This document shows, one piece after another, positions 45,535 to 54,955 of a DNA stretch of 64,000 nt (position 1 is the first letter of the stretch; each line of letters opens with the position of its first letter). Where the stretch lies: assembly GCF_009600985.1 (NCBI RefSeq), contig NZ_VDFP01000006.1:1-64000 (forward strand). Direction: 5' to 3'. A model generated the notes under the pieces. That model saw only the letters and a program-made list of their open reading frames with translations, was not told where the DNA came from and made no database searches. The translations under genes and the position numbers were made by a program. The stretch is from Companilactobacillus halodurans. Its GTDB lineage: Bacteria > Bacillota > Bacilli > Lactobacillales > Lactobacillaceae.

Positions 45535-45740
45535 GTCCCATGATTATATAATCATAGGACGAGTTATCGCGTTACCACCTAAGTTCCGCACTAAATAAGT
45601 ACGACTCTTGAAATCCTTAACGAGGATCATTCGCAGTCGCTTACTGAAGTTCGGCAACTAAATCAGTGGACGAGTTCGAAAATAGAAATCTATGCATTCA
45701 CATCCCCATGCACTTTCTGAGAAGCATTTCTATTATCTAC
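45535..45740 (-). promoter_or_regulatory. T-box riboswitch (leucine) of leuS
   Basis: The minus strand contains the core AGGTGGTAACGCG and a terminator (GTCCTATGATTAT with its complement, then T7) ending at about 45531. The likely specifier in CGAACTCGTCC is CTC (45672-45674), a leucine codon, though the base after it is G and not the usual A. The downstream gene is leuS, which supports the call. Confidence 0.92.
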
Positions 45741-45760
45741 TATTTCCGTTGTTTTACATT

Positions 45761-47053
45761 CTATACCAATAATGATTGACCGACAACCAATAAATCTGAA
45801 TTTAAGTTATTTAATTGTTTAATATTGTCAATCGTTGTTCCTGCTTGTGAAGCAATTGAATCAATTGTATCGCCACTTTGAACAGTTACAGTATCATTAT
45901 TTTTATTTCCTGAATCGTTATTATCATTTGAATTATAATCATTTTGCACATCGATTGAAGATGTATCGGTCGTATCGTCAGAAGCAACATACTTTTTAAC
46001 TCCATTGCGTTCATCTTGAACAATAACTGGAGCTTGTTGAGTTCCATAAGCGTCTGAAACATTCCCTGTATCAACAATTTTATCGTTGTCATTAGAACTA
46101 TTGGTATTCGTAGTATTTGCCAAATTCGTCAACGATGCAGCTTGAGTTGTCTGTGTGGCGTCATTGCCAATAATCTTTTTAATCGTCAAAGTCTTGCCTG
46201 GATAAATATAATTATCAGTCTTCAAATTATTCAAACTCATCAAACTGTTCTTATCTATATTAAATTTATCAGCAATTGATTGAACAGTATCGCCTTGACT
46301 GACAGTGTATGTCTGATCCTTATCTGAAAGATTAGTATCAAATTGAGTCAAATCGTACTTTTCAATCATACTATTCAATTTATCAGCATATGTTGTATCG
46401 GTTGCATAACGGCCTGTTAAAAATTTTGTAGCATCTTTATAAGAATCAGTGTTACTCTTCCAAGCTCCAGCGTATAATTGTGAATTTTCTGAAGTACCGC
46501 CACGAATTAAACTGACGTAGTCTTCCAAAGACTCTTTGTATGAAGGATATTTTCTAAAATTAGAACTAATTGAATAAAGATTACCTGTTCCATCATCTTC
46601 TTGAGTACCCATATTAACAGATGAATCCTTGTAACTTCCCTTGATACCAAAGAGATTATAGTTTGGCGAACTTGCTAAGCCACTAGTTCCCCAACCGCTT
46701 TCAACCATGGCCTGAGCAATCATAACTGACGCATACAGGTCATTGTTAGAAGCTAATTTACGAGCCGAATTACCAATATAATCAAGAAATTGCTCATCAC
46801 CGACACCAGTGGAACTTACGGGAGTAGTAACTGCCGCTGAATTTTGTGATATTAAATTGCTGACCGACAAAGCCTCAGCCTTAACTGGCGTTGGCGCAGA
46901 AATACTAGTAATTTCAGCTACGGCAGTGCCGACAAAAACACTAGACCCCAAAATTGTCATATTTCGACGTAAATTTGCGTTCTTATTTTTTTTATTATTT
47001 AATTTAGTCAAACGACTATCTTCGATTTTGCGCTCACGACGTGTTATAACCAT
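45761..47053 (-). CDS. Secreted N-acetylglucosaminidase with LysM domains
   Basis: This 430-residue autolysin has a long signal region (a positively charged start, then ILGSSVFVGTAVAEI). The GH73 glucosaminidase domain (about 70-220) carries the catalytic Glu in AQAMVESGWGTS. Two LysM peptidoglycan-binding repeats follow (about 245-290 and 385-430) with a Ser/Thr/Asn-rich linker between them. It cuts the glycan chain of peptidoglycan, mostly for cell separation. ATG 47053 follows GGAGAG; the frame runs open further to 47128. Confidence 0.9.
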   Translation of the reverse strand: MVITRRERKIEDSRLTKLNNKKNKNANLRRNMTILGSSVFVGTAVAEITSISAPTPVKAEALSVSNLISQNSAAVTTPVSSTGVGDEQFLDYIGNSARKLASNNDLYASVMIAQAMVESGWGTSGLASSPNYNLFGIKGSYKDSSVNMGTQEDDGTGNLYSISSNFRKYPSYKESLEDYVSLIRGGTSENSQLYAGAWKSNTDSYKDATKFLTGRYATDTTYADKLNSMIEKYDLTQFDTNLSDKDQTYTVSQGDTVQSIADKFNIDKNSLMSLNNLKTDNYIYPGKTLTIKKIIGNDATQTTQAASLTNLANTTNTNSSNDNDKIVDTGNVSDAYGTQQAPVIVQDERNGVKKYVASDDTTDTSSIDVQNDYNSNDNNDSGNKNNDTVTVQSGDTIDSIASQAGTTIDNIKQLNNLNSDLLVVGQSLLV

Positions 47054-47133
47054 AAGTATCTGCTCTCCCTCAAAATCTTTATACTTTATTATATTTCTTA
47101 ACAAAAACTTAAACAATAGAGAGATCAAAAATT

Positions 47134-47784
47134 ATGAAAATATTTGCAAAAATAACTATCCTAAATATACTTTTACTGGTCGCCTTTTGCTTTTGGAGCT
47201 TGAATGTAGCTCTAAAAACAACTTTAATCAAAAACTTCGACATGACTTTAATTAGGCAAATCTATCATGCAAATGACCTGACGCTTACTTTCTTCCGACA
47301 AGTTACCAATATTGGTGACACCTATCAAACCATTACAATAGCAGCGATTATTTTTATCATATTAATAATTAAAAAATATAACTATGCTGCCATTTTTCTA
47401 GTCTTAAATAAGGTCGTCGTTGCTGGACTCAATAGTTTGATCAAACTGATCGTTCAAAGACCACGCCCTGAACATCATCATTTCGTCTATGCCGGAGGTT
47501 ATAGTTTCCCCAGTGGACATTCTGCCAGTTCATTTGCTTTATACATTTCAGTACTGATAATTAGTTTATTTATCTTCAAAAAAATCAGCATCAAAATAAT
47601 TATCAGTATGATTGCCATTTTGTTGGTTATTTTGGTTGGTTACAGTCGAATCTTTTTAGGTGTCCACTATCCTAGCGATGTCCTCGGTGGCTACCTCTTA
47701 GCGGCTACAATCCTAACTTTCAATACTCTATTATTTAGCATGAAGGATTTTTTTATTCTTCAACTCAAAGGCATTAAGAATTAA
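47134..47784 (+). CDS. PAP2-family membrane phosphatase
   Basis: This 216-residue membrane protein has about six helices and the three acid-phosphatase motifs: KLIVQRPRP near 107, PSGH in SFPSGHSAS near 127, and SRIFLGVHYPSDV near 173. Family members release phosphate from undecaprenyl pyrophosphate or phosphatidylglycerol phosphate. The substrate is not decided. Its last 54 bases overlap, tail to tail, the end of the exporter gene on the other strand. Confidence 0.88.
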   Translation: MKIFAKITILNILLLVAFCFWSLNVALKTTLIKNFDMTLIRQIYHANDLTLTFFRQVTNIGDTYQTITIAAIIFIILIIKKYNYAAIFLVLNKVVVAGLNSLIKLIVQRPRPEHHHFVYAGGYSFPSGHSASSFALYISVLIISLFIFKKISIKIIISMIAILLVILVGYSRIFLGVHYPSDVLGGYLLAATILTFNTLLFSMKDFFILQLKGIKN

Positions 47785-49206
47785 TCCCACTACTAATAGT
47801 ACAAGAGAAGCGACGTAAATATTGTGCAATCCTGAAAAAAGAATTTGTCGCATTTTGGGTAAAAGCTGATGTGGCAAGGAACTAGCCGTTTGTGGATCAA
47901 TCAATTGATTCATCATATCGACTGTAATATTTTTGTTTTCTGCAGCCCCTTTGGCTAAAGCTGTATTCAAAACGATTCCATAAACTGAAACCATCATCGA
48001 TTGACCAATAGTCCGCAACAACGTATTAAAACTCGTTGCCACTCCAACATTTTCTGGGTCGACAACCGTTTGGGCTGTGACAGTAGTTGTGGTAATCGTT
48101 AAACCAAAACCTAGACCTGCAATCCCTGCTAAACCGCAGAAGTACCAAAATGGCGTGCTGGCATTTGCTAACAATAACAAACCATTAGCAATGGCTAAGA
48201 AAAAGAGACTGATATAAATGACACGATTAGGTGCCATTTTTTTTATCAACGTACCAGCCCAGAATGAACCCAAAATCCAAACTATGGAACTAGGTGTGAC
48301 AGCAAATCCTCCCATTGAAGGGCTTAATCCTAGTAGACCTTGCATCCAAGTTGGGATATAAGCTTCAAAACCAATCAAGAAACCACTAACCAAAAGTGCT
48401 AAAACATTTTGAATAACAAAAGTTTTATTTTTAAATAGCTCTAAAGGTAAAATTGGATCACTAACATGTTTTTCAACTTTGATAAACACAAAGATTGAAA
48501 TAATCGAAACTAAAACTAAACCTATTGGCAACATTGGATTAGTGCTACCAATGTATTGAAGTGCCAACATCAATGGCAAAAGAACCAAAATCAACAAAAT
48601 TGTACCTGAATAGTCAATTTTTATTTTTTCATGTTCTCTCTTGTCTTCTTTAAAGAAGAACCAAATCAAAGCCATAGTCAATAGACCAACTGGCAAGTTA
48701 ATCAAGAAAACCCAGTGCCAGCTTAATTGTTCAACAATAAAACCACCTAATAATGGCGCAATAATTGCAGCAATTCCCCACGCGGAACCATTGAAACCAA
48801 GGATTTTAGCTCTTTTTTCCAGTGGATAAATGTCAGCGATAATCGTAAAAGTCAAAGGCTGAATGGCACCAGAACCAATACCTTGAATCACCCGAGCTAA
48901 AATCAATGTCAACATCGAGTTCGACATCGCACAAAGAGTCGAACCAATAACAAAAATAACTAAACCTATCAAAAGAATCGGTTTTCGTCCAATAATATCT
49001 GATAATTTTCCATAAATAGGCGTAGCTACCGCCGTCATCAGCAAATAAATTGAAAAGACCCAGTTCATTAAACTGACGCCATGCAAACTTCCAATAATTG
49101 TTGGCATCGCCGTCGAGACAATCGTCCCCTCAATTGCTGTCATAAATGTCGCAATAAATACCGCGATAGTGACAATTACAACATTCGATTGATTTTTTGG
49201 TGCCAT
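47731..49206 (-). CDS. MFS drug exporter, DHA2 family (14 helices)
   Basis: This 491-residue transporter has about 14 membrane helices. The motif A region GKLSDIIGRKP near 65 and motif C region LGFNGSAWGIAAIIAPLLGG near 137 mark a proton-driven exporter of the EmrB/QacA group. The substrate is unknown; multidrug export is a guess from the family. The gene lies after metK on the same strand, with a terminator in reverse position, and overlaps the phosphatase gene at its end. Confidence 0.88.
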   Translation of the reverse strand: MAPKNQSNVVIVTIAVFIATFMTAIEGTIVSTAMPTIIGSLHGVSLMNWVFSIYLLMTAVATPIYGKLSDIIGRKPILLIGLVIFVIGSTLCAMSNSMLTLILARVIQGIGSGAIQPLTFTIIADIYPLEKRAKILGFNGSAWGIAAIIAPLLGGFIVEQLSWHWVFLINLPVGLLTMALIWFFFKEDKREHEKIKIDYSGTILLILVLLPLMLALQYIGSTNPMLPIGLVLVSIISIFVFIKVEKHVSDPILPLELFKNKTFVIQNVLALLVSGFLIGFEAYIPTWMQGLLGLSPSMGGFAVTPSSIVWILGSFWAGTLIKKMAPNRVIYISLFFLAIANGLLLLANASTPFWYFCGLAGIAGLGFGLTITTTTVTAQTVVDPENVGVATSFNTLLRTIGQSMMVSVYGIVLNTALAKGAAENKNITVDMMNQLIDPQTASSLPHQLLPKMRQILFSGLHNIYVASLVLLVVGLILNAFELKNKKILHAK

Positions 49207-49223
49207 TAAATAATTCCTCCCAT

Positions 49224-49268
49224 AAAAAAAAGAGACGCTTCCTAAAGTTTACCTTTAAGAACGCCTCT
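49224..49268 (-). terminator. Terminator of metK
   Basis: On the minus strand an imperfect stem (AGAGGCG...CGTCTCT with a second paired part TAAAG/CTTTA) ends in T8. It lies 12 bases after the metK stop. Confidence 0.88.
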
Positions 49269-49279
49269 GTAATCACCGA

Positions 49280-50476
49280 TTAAATATGTAAGAAGTTCTT
49301 GATATCATCAACTTTATCAAGTTTTTCCCATGGTAAATCGATATCTGTACGTCCGAAGTGACCATATGCGGCCGTCTTCTTATAAATTGGTCTTTGTAAA
49401 TCAAGCATTTCAATGATACCTAGTGGACGAAGATCAAAGAACTCATTGATACATTTTTCAATTTGTTCTTCAGAAAAGTCACTAGTACCAAATGTATCAA
49501 CGTGAATTGATACAGGTCTTGCCACACCAATAGCGTAAGCAATTTGAATTTCAACCTTTTCAGCAACACCGGCAGCTACAAGGTTTTTAGCGATGTATCT
49601 GGCAGCGTAACTAGCTGAACGGTCAACTTTAGTAGCATCCTTACCTGAGAAGGCACCACCACCATGACGAGCAAAACCACCGTAAGTATCAACGATAACT
49701 TTACGTCCAGTTAGACCAGAATCCCCTTCTGGTCCACCGATAACAAAACGACCTGTTGGATTAATTAAAATCTTAGTCTTGTCATCCATCATGTTTGCTG
49801 GAACTACTTCATCAATAACATATTTCTTGATGTCTTTTTTAACTTGATTCAGACTAGCCTCAGCTTTATGTTGAGTACTCAAAACAATTGTATCAACACG
49901 AACTGGATGATCGTTTTCATCGTATTCGATAGTTACTTGTGACTTAGCATCTGGCATCAAGTAATCAATTGTTCCGTTCTTTCTAACTTCAGCAGTCTTT
50001 CTCATTAACTTATGAGCCAGTGAAATTGGCAAAGGCATGAACTCTTTAGTTTCATTTGTTGCAAAACCAAAAACAAATCCTTGATCACCGGCACCAATTT
50101 GGTCCAATGGATCAATATCTTTGTTGTTGTCACGTCTTTCTAGCGCGTCATCAACACCTTGAGCAATATCAGGTGATTGTTCATCAAGTGCGACTAAAAT
50201 GGCACAGCTATTTCCATCGAAACCAGGATTTGAACCATCATAGCCAATATCAGTGATAGTCTTACGAACTACACTTTGAATATCGACATATGCTGAAGTT
50301 GAAATCTCACCAACAACTAATACAAGACCAGTTGTGACAGTTGTTTCGCAGGCAACACGTGCATCTTTATCCTTTGCTAAAATTGCATCGAGAATTGCAT
50401 CACTAATTTGATCAGCAACTTTATCTGGATGTCCCTCTGAAACTGACTCAGAAGTAAATAAATAATTTTTTGACAT
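49280..50476 (-). CDS. metK: S-adenosylmethionine synthetase
   Basis: This 398-residue enzyme makes S-adenosylmethionine from methionine and ATP. Signature motifs are [16 protein letters not shown] at 17, [12 protein letters not shown] near 118 and [17 protein letters not shown] near 270. The ATG 50476 is preceded by an SMK-box leader, so product binding should hide the ribosome site and lower translation. Confidence 0.97.
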   Translation of the reverse strand: MSKNYLFTSESVSEGHPDKVADQISDAILDAILAKDKDARVACETTVTTGLVLVVGEISTSAYVDIQSVVRKTITDIGYDGSNPGFDGNSCAILVALDEQSPDIAQGVDDALERRDNNKDIDPLDQIGAGDQGFVFGFATNETKEFMPLPISLAHKLMRKTAEVRKNGTIDYLMPDAKSQVTIEYDENDHPVRVDTIVLSTQHKAEASLNQVKKDIKKYVIDEVVPANMMDDKTKILINPTGRFVIGGPEGDSGLTGRKVIVDTYGGFARHGGGAFSGKDATKVDRSASYAARYIAKNLVAAGVAEKVEIQIAYAIGVARPVSIHVDTFGTSDFSEEQIEKCINEFFDLRPLGIIEMLDLQRPIYKKTAAYGHFGRTDIDLPWEKLDKVDDIKNFLHI

Positions 50477-50479
50477 AAT

Positions 50480-50548
50480 TTCTTTCCACCTTTTCGGTTA
50501 CAGGGCCTCTCCTTAAACAAAAAAAGGATCCCATCAGGAACCTTTTAA
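50480..50548 (-). promoter_or_regulatory. SMK-box (SAM-III) riboswitch of metK
   Basis: The minus-strand leader has GTTCCTGATGGGATCC, then AGGCCCTGTAACCGAAAAGG, then GTGGAAAG and the start codon. The TGTAACCGAAA block just before the Shine-Dalgarno region and the upstream pairing partner are the mark of the SMK box, found on metK genes of Lactobacillales. It acts on translation by pairing with the ribosome site when S-adenosylmethionine is bound. Confidence 0.9.
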
Positions 50549-50645
50549 TAGGTTAACACAAAACTAGACCATTTTCATGAAAAATCATGGTTTGACGTTA
50601 AACTTTTTCTACATTAATATTATTTTATACATCAAAGGAGTCACT

Positions 50646-51320
50646 ATGGATAAGTTAAAATCTAAAAAATTATTATTAGCTTTGATTGAATTTATCAGTT
50701 ACCATATCTTTCCGTTCCTTTTTATTTTCGTACATGGTCTCAACAATTATTCAATTCATGGTTTCTTAATCATCATGGTCGCAATGGTTGCCTTATATAA
50801 AGAATTCATTTTGACCTTGAATCCTAATAAATATTTTCACCTTCTATACAGTGCTATCTATTTATTATTAGCTATTTTATCAATTCATTCCTTAAACAAC
50901 TTTGTTATGATTTTGATTTTTGCTCAATTAGTTTTCTTATACCTAATTCGCTACTTACCAAAGAATAGCGAAAATATTGCCTCTCTGATAGCTGATTTTA
51001 TTGTCCCAAGCTTTATGTCAATTGCTTTAGCCTTCACTTATATGCACTTTATCTCAATAACTTTTATTGTTCCTTTATTGTTAGTAAATCTAGCAACAGT
51101 CTTAATTAATTATTTTGAAGGCGCAAAAACTGATTATATTGAATTGATCAGTATCTCTGGATTAAGTTTCATCCTATTTCTACTAGGTTATATCAGTCTT
51201 TGGACTGCTGTGGTTATCATAATTTTTGTCATGATTATGTCATTACTGAAAAAATACAAGAATTTTTCACAACCGAACCTTTTCTATCGCATCGTTGGAA
51301 ATTTAATTTTAATTATTTAA
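50646..51320 (+). CDS. Membrane protein of unknown function
   Basis: This 224-residue protein is almost wholly hydrophobic, with about seven helices and few polar residues. It has AAGGAG six bases before ATG 50646. It lies between metK and two tRNA genes on the other strand, with its own terminator. I do not recognise a family; it has no obvious motif. Confidence 0.7.
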   Translation: MDKLKSKKLLLALIEFISYHIFPFLFIFVHGLNNYSIHGFLIIMVAMVALYKEFILTLNPNKYFHLLYSAIYLLLAILSIHSLNNFVMILIFAQLVFLYLIRYLPKNSENIASLIADFIVPSFMSIALAFTYMHFISITFIVPLLLVNLATVLINYFEGAKTDYIELISISGLSFILFLLGYISLWTAVVIIIFVMIMSLLKKYKNFSQPNLFYRIVGNLILII

Positions 51321-51328
51321 CCTTTAGA

Positions 51329-51355
51329 GTCCAAATACCGCATTTGGGCTTTTTT
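51329..51355 (+). terminator. Terminator of the membrane protein gene
   Basis: An eight-base perfect stem (GTCCAAAT, 51329-51336, and ATTTGGGC with one G-T pair) is followed by T6. Confidence 0.85.
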
Positions 51356-51371
51356 ATTTCAAAATTTAAAC

Positions 51372-51402
51372 AAAAAAACATCTAACCGAAGTTAGATGTT
51401 TT
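51372..51402 (-). terminator. Terminator of the tRNA pair
   Basis: A 12-base perfect inverted repeat around a four-base loop (AAAACATCTAAC, 51375-51386) with T7 on the minus strand, ten bases after tRNA-Val. Confidence 0.9.
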
Positions 51403-51412
51403 AAACTTTTGA

Positions 51413-51485
51413 TGGAGGATACAGGGATCGAACCTGTGACCTCCTGCTTGTAAGGCAGATGCTCTCCCAGCTGAGCTAATCCTCC
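51413..51485 (-). tRNA. tRNA-Val (anticodon TAC)
   Basis: A 73-base tRNA starting GGAGGATTAGCTCAGCTGGG, with anticodon loop CTTACAA giving TAC (51450-51452) and T-loop AGGTTCGATCCCT. CCA is not encoded. Confidence 0.96.
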
Positions 51486-51490
51486 AAAAG

Positions 51491-51562
51491 TGACCCGTAC
51501 GAGATTTGAACTCATGTTACCGCCGTGAAAGGGCGGTGTCTTAACCACTTGACCAACGGGTC
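51491..51562 (-). tRNA. tRNA-Glu (anticodon TTC)
   Basis: A 72-base tRNA with acceptor GACCCGT and ACGGGTC and anticodon loop CTTTCAC giving TTC (51527-51529). It lies five bases before tRNA-Val on the same strand, so both come from one transcript. CCA is not encoded. Confidence 0.96.
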
Positions 51563-51684
51563 ATAATATTTATTTGTTTGTCGCTCTCTCAAGCACAAGA
51601 AATATAATACAATAATAATTAAGGTCTAGCAAGCTTTTTTTAAACTTTTTGAAACTTTTTTGAAAATTAGGAGGATAATGGATT

Positions 51685-52308
51685 TTGAACGTGCAAAATT
51701 ACTTTGAAACATCTAAAACTATGGACTTGGCCCAAGACATGTTGGGACACAGTTTTACATATGATTCTAACCAAGGCCATTTCAAAGGTCTGATTGTCGA
51801 AACAGAGGCTTACTTAGGACCTATCGATATGGCTGCTCACAGTTACAATAGTCGCCATACCAAAGCAAACGATCCCCTTTACCAAGCTGGCGGTACTATT
51901 TACATTTATTCAATCCACAGTTGGTTAGATATGGATATCAGTATTCAAAAAGCTGGTACTCCAAATGGAATTTTAATTCGCGCACTACAGCCACTGGCAG
52001 GAATTGATTTGATGGAAGAAAACCGTGGCAAAACTGGTTTTGATGCAACTAATGGACCTGCTAAGTGGATGGCCGCCTTTGGTATCACAGACAAAACTTT
52101 ATCAGGAACCGTTTTAAATGAAAACAATTTTGTTTTTTCAGACAAAAAAATTCAGACTCCAAAAGAAATATTAGCCACGCCAAGGATCGGCGTGAAAAAT
52201 AAGGAGCCATGGACTTCAAAAAATATGCGCTTTATTGTAAAAGGAAATCCTTATGTTTCTAAATTGCCCAAGCGTGATATGAATTTAGATACTTACGGTT
52301 GGTTATAA
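51685..52308 (+). CDS. DNA-3-methyladenine glycosylase (AAG/MPG type)
   Basis: This 207-residue base-excision repair enzyme removes alkylated purines such as 3-methyladenine. The family signature IVETEAYLGPIDMAAHSYN is near residues 34-52, and the intercalating Tyr region GTIYIYSIH near 72. TTG 51685 is the best start, ten bases after GGAGG; an ATG at 51678 is out of frame and closes after nine codons. The last six bases overlap the ATPase gene on the other strand. Confidence 0.92.
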   Translation: MNVQNYFETSKTMDLAQDMLGHSFTYDSNQGHFKGLIVETEAYLGPIDMAAHSYNSRHTKANDPLYQAGGTIYIYSIHSWLDMDISIQKAGTPNGILIRALQPLAGIDLMEENRGKTGFDATNGPAKWMAAFGITDKTLSGTVLNENNFVFSDKKIQTPKEILATPRIGVKNKEPWTSKNMRFIVKGNPYVSKLPKRDMNLDTYGWL

Positions 52309-54102
52309 TTTGTCGCTACGAGCACGTAAGGCATAAAGAATGGCCACTGTATCGACTACTTCCTGGCATAAAGCTCCAATGATAGTTGGAATCAGTCCAA
52401 AAGCTGCAATTACCATTAAGGCAATACAGATAAATATACCTAACAAAACCGCTTCTTTAGCAATCCTCATTGTGTCGTGAGATATTTTTACCACGGTACT
52501 AACTTTACTGAGGTCGTCTTGTAAAATAACTGCATCAGCAGATTCACTAGCAGCATTGGCACCTTTATATCCCATTGCAATGCCGACATCAGCTAAAGCT
52601 AATGCTGGAGCATCATTTACTCCATCGCCGACCATTACAGTTGGATGGTAATCCTTATCTAGATTATCGATAATTCTTACTTTGTCAGCCGGTAAACTAG
52701 AAGGATAAGCTTTTGTTATTCCTACACTTGAAGCAACCATTTCGGTTGCTTCTTTTTTATCTCCAGAAATCATTAAAATATTCTGGATACCAAAATCTTT
52801 TAATTTTTGAATGGTCATTTTCGATTCTGGCCGAATTTGATCCAAAAGACTAAAACTGCCAGCATATTGATTATCAATTGATATATAAACACCAGAGCCT
52901 TTTACTTCTTCAACTTTTTGATCAGTTACAAAACTACCTTGACCAACTTTAACCTGGTGACCTTGAATTTTACCAACAATACCTTTAGCAGTGATTTCTT
53001 TCAAATCTTCAGCGTTATATAACGATAGATTATGTTCCTTAGCAAAATTGACAATGGCCTCAGCCATTACATGGCTTGAATTTTGTTCAAGTGAAGCCGC
53101 ATAACTTAAAACAGTTTTCTCATCAAAGCCATTTGTTACCTGGAAATCATCAACAACTAATTTTCCCATGGTAATGGTTCCTGTCTTATCGAACGCTACC
53201 GTTTTAGCAGCATTTAGTTTTTCCAAAGCCGTTCCCGATTTAACTATAATGCCGTTACGGCTGGTACGACTCATACCCGAAACAAAGGCAATTGGAGCCG
53301 CTAAGATCAAAGGACATGGTGAAGCAACAACTAGAACCTGAGCAATTCTTACCGGATCTTTTGAAATATACCAAGCTAATCCAGCAATAATATAAGCAAT
53401 CAAAGTGAAAGGAACCGCATAACGGTCAGCTAGTCTGACAAAATGTGCTGGATGAGTCTCTGATTCCTTAACTAATTTAACAATTGCTTGATATTCTGAA
53501 TCAGCTGCAATTTTTTCTGCTTTTATCTTAAAAGGATTTTCGCCATTAATTGAACCAGACATAACAGAGGTTCCAGTCGTGACATTAACCGGAACTGATT
53601 CACCAGTCAAAGAAGATTCATCGACTTCGGAATTCCCTTCAATGACTATTCCATCAACTGGCACTTGTTCTTTTGGACGAACCAGTAACTCGTCCCCCAC
53701 TTTAACATCATCAATCTCAACATCGACTAAATCATTTTTAGAAACTAAATGAGCTTGTGAAGGAGTATTATCCAGCAATGATTTTAATTCACTTTTAGCC
53801 TTATTAGCAGCGTACTCCTCTAAAGTATCTCCACCAGTCAGCATTAGTAACACGATCCAACCAGCCCAATATTGCCCTAAAACAATTGTGGCAACAATAG
53901 CTGTAATTGCCAAAAGGTCAATTCCAAAATTACCAGATTTAAGAACTTTTATCATATCGATAAACATAATCAATGCTAATAAAAGTCCTAAAATACTAAT
54001 TATCAATTGTGCATAATATGGTAAATGGAAAATGAATTCTAAAACTGCGGCAATGAAACCAATGGTCAAAGTACCATATAATTTGATTTTGTCAGAGTTC
54101 AT
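52303..54102 (-). CDS. P1B-type heavy-metal ATPase without metal-binding domain
   Basis: This 599-residue pump uses ATP to move a metal ion out. The order is three or four helices, the TGES loop (TGESVPVNV, about 163), the metal-site helix VASPCPLILAAP near 262, the phosphorylated DKTGTIT near 305, and GDGVNDAP near 495. There is no N-terminal Cys-rich domain. The SPC motif points to the P1B-4 group (cobalt, iron or zinc) and not to the CPC group (cadmium/zinc or copper). The usual SEHPL motif is changed to SSHVM. No metal regulator lies next to it. Confidence 0.88.
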   Translation of the reverse strand: MNSDKIKLYGTLTIGFIAAVLEFIFHLPYYAQLIISILGLLLALIMFIDMIKVLKSGNFGIDLLAITAIVATIVLGQYWAGWIVLLMLTGGDTLEEYAANKAKSELKSLLDNTPSQAHLVSKNDLVDVEIDDVKVGDELLVRPKEQVPVDGIVIEGNSEVDESSLTGESVPVNVTTGTSVMSGSINGENPFKIKAEKIAADSEYQAIVKLVKESETHPAHFVRLADRYAVPFTLIAYIIAGLAWYISKDPVRIAQVLVVASPCPLILAAPIAFVSGMSRTSRNGIIVKSGTALEKLNAAKTVAFDKTGTITMGKLVVDDFQVTNGFDEKTVLSYAASLEQNSSHVMAEAIVNFAKEHNLSLYNAEDLKEITAKGIVGKIQGHQVKVGQGSFVTDQKVEEVKGSGVYISIDNQYAGSFSLLDQIRPESKMTIQKLKDFGIQNILMISGDKKEATEMVASSVGITKAYPSSLPADKVRIIDNLDKDYHPTVMVGDGVNDAPALALADVGIAMGYKGANAASESADAVILQDDLSKVSTVVKISHDTMRIAKEAVLLGIFICIALMVIAAFGLIPTIIGALCQEVVDTVAILYALRARSDKL

Positions 54103-54303
54103 AAAATCACAATCCTCTCTAATTCTTCTTTCTCAATCAAAGTATAACCGGTCTCTCACAAAAGATAAAGTATTAAGCTGGAATAATTCTCATTTAGGTT
54201 TCATTTTTATATTATTTTCAAATTAGTCTACATCAGTGGTTTTGTTAGCAAGGTCAATAAATAGATTGAGTACCAATTAGCAGAATTATCAAAAAATAGT
54301 TTA

Positions 54304-54337
54304 AAAAATAGTCATATCATGAATTTGATATGACTAT
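54304..54337 (-). terminator. Terminator of nrdD-nrdG
   Basis: A 12-base perfect stem (ATAGTCATATCA and its complement) with T6 on the minus strand lies 36 bases after the nrdG stop. Apart from it, the 270 bases between nrdG and the ATPase gene hold nothing I can name. Confidence 0.85.
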
Positions 54338-54373
54338 CCCTAGTATGATTTAATTTATCAATCGATAAAACGA

Positions 54374-54955
54374 TTATCTAACCAATTTATCCCAGATAAC
54401 AACTTTATTTTGTTTTAAAGATTTTTGAACATCAATGATTCTTTGATTAGAAGAACCACGAAATTGCAGAGTTAAATCTTTCTTACGCAACAAAAAACGA
54501 CCATCAACTAGAATGTCTAATAATGATAATAATTCCAATTTATCATTTGATTCTTTCATCATCTCGTCCCATGAATAACCAGTCCATGACCAAATATCTT
54601 TGCTATGACCAAATTCTTTCCGGATTCGTTTACATAACGATAAACAAACTTCCGTATTCAAAAATGGTTCTCCACCTAAAAGAGTTAACCCCTGAACATA
54701 ATCATGATCTAGGTCCGTTATAATCTTATCTTCAAGCTCTTTTGTATAGGGCTTGCCGTAACGGAAATCTTGAGCCGCAACGTTATAACACCCTGGGCAT
54801 CTAAAAAGACAGCCCGATACATATAGACTGCATCGAACCCCTTCCCCATCAACAAAATTAAAAGGCTTGTAATCAGCAATCCTCTTAAGACTGTGGTCCT
54901 TGCTTAACCATTCTTTGGGAGTCGGATTGTTTGGCTCTCTCATATTTTGCCGCAT
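54374..54955 (-). CDS. nrdG: Anaerobic ribonucleotide reductase activating enzyme
   Basis: This 193-residue radical SAM protein makes the glycyl radical on NrdD. The iron-sulfur Cys motif is CLFRCPGC (CxxxCxxC) near 49-56, and a GGEP motif (LLGGEPFLN) follows near 98. It overlaps the end of nrdD by 71 bases, so the two are tightly coupled. Two possible ATG starts lie close together; I kept the first (54955). Confidence 0.94.
   Translation of the reverse strand: MRQNMREPNNPTPKEWLSKDHSLKRIADYKPFNFVDGEGVRCSLYVSGCLFRCPGCYNVAAQDFRYGKPYTKELEDKIITDLDHDYVQGLTLLGGEPFLNTEVCLSLCKRIRKEFGHSKDIWSWTGYSWDEMMKESNDKLELLSLLDILVDGRFLLRKKDLTLQFRGSSNQRIIDVQKSLKQNKVVIWDKLVR

Noticed and set aside
51678..51708. ATG at 51678 as the start of the 3-methyladenine glycosylase
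   Set aside because: It is out of frame with the family sequence and closes after nine codons; TTG 51685 has a good distance to the ribosome site.
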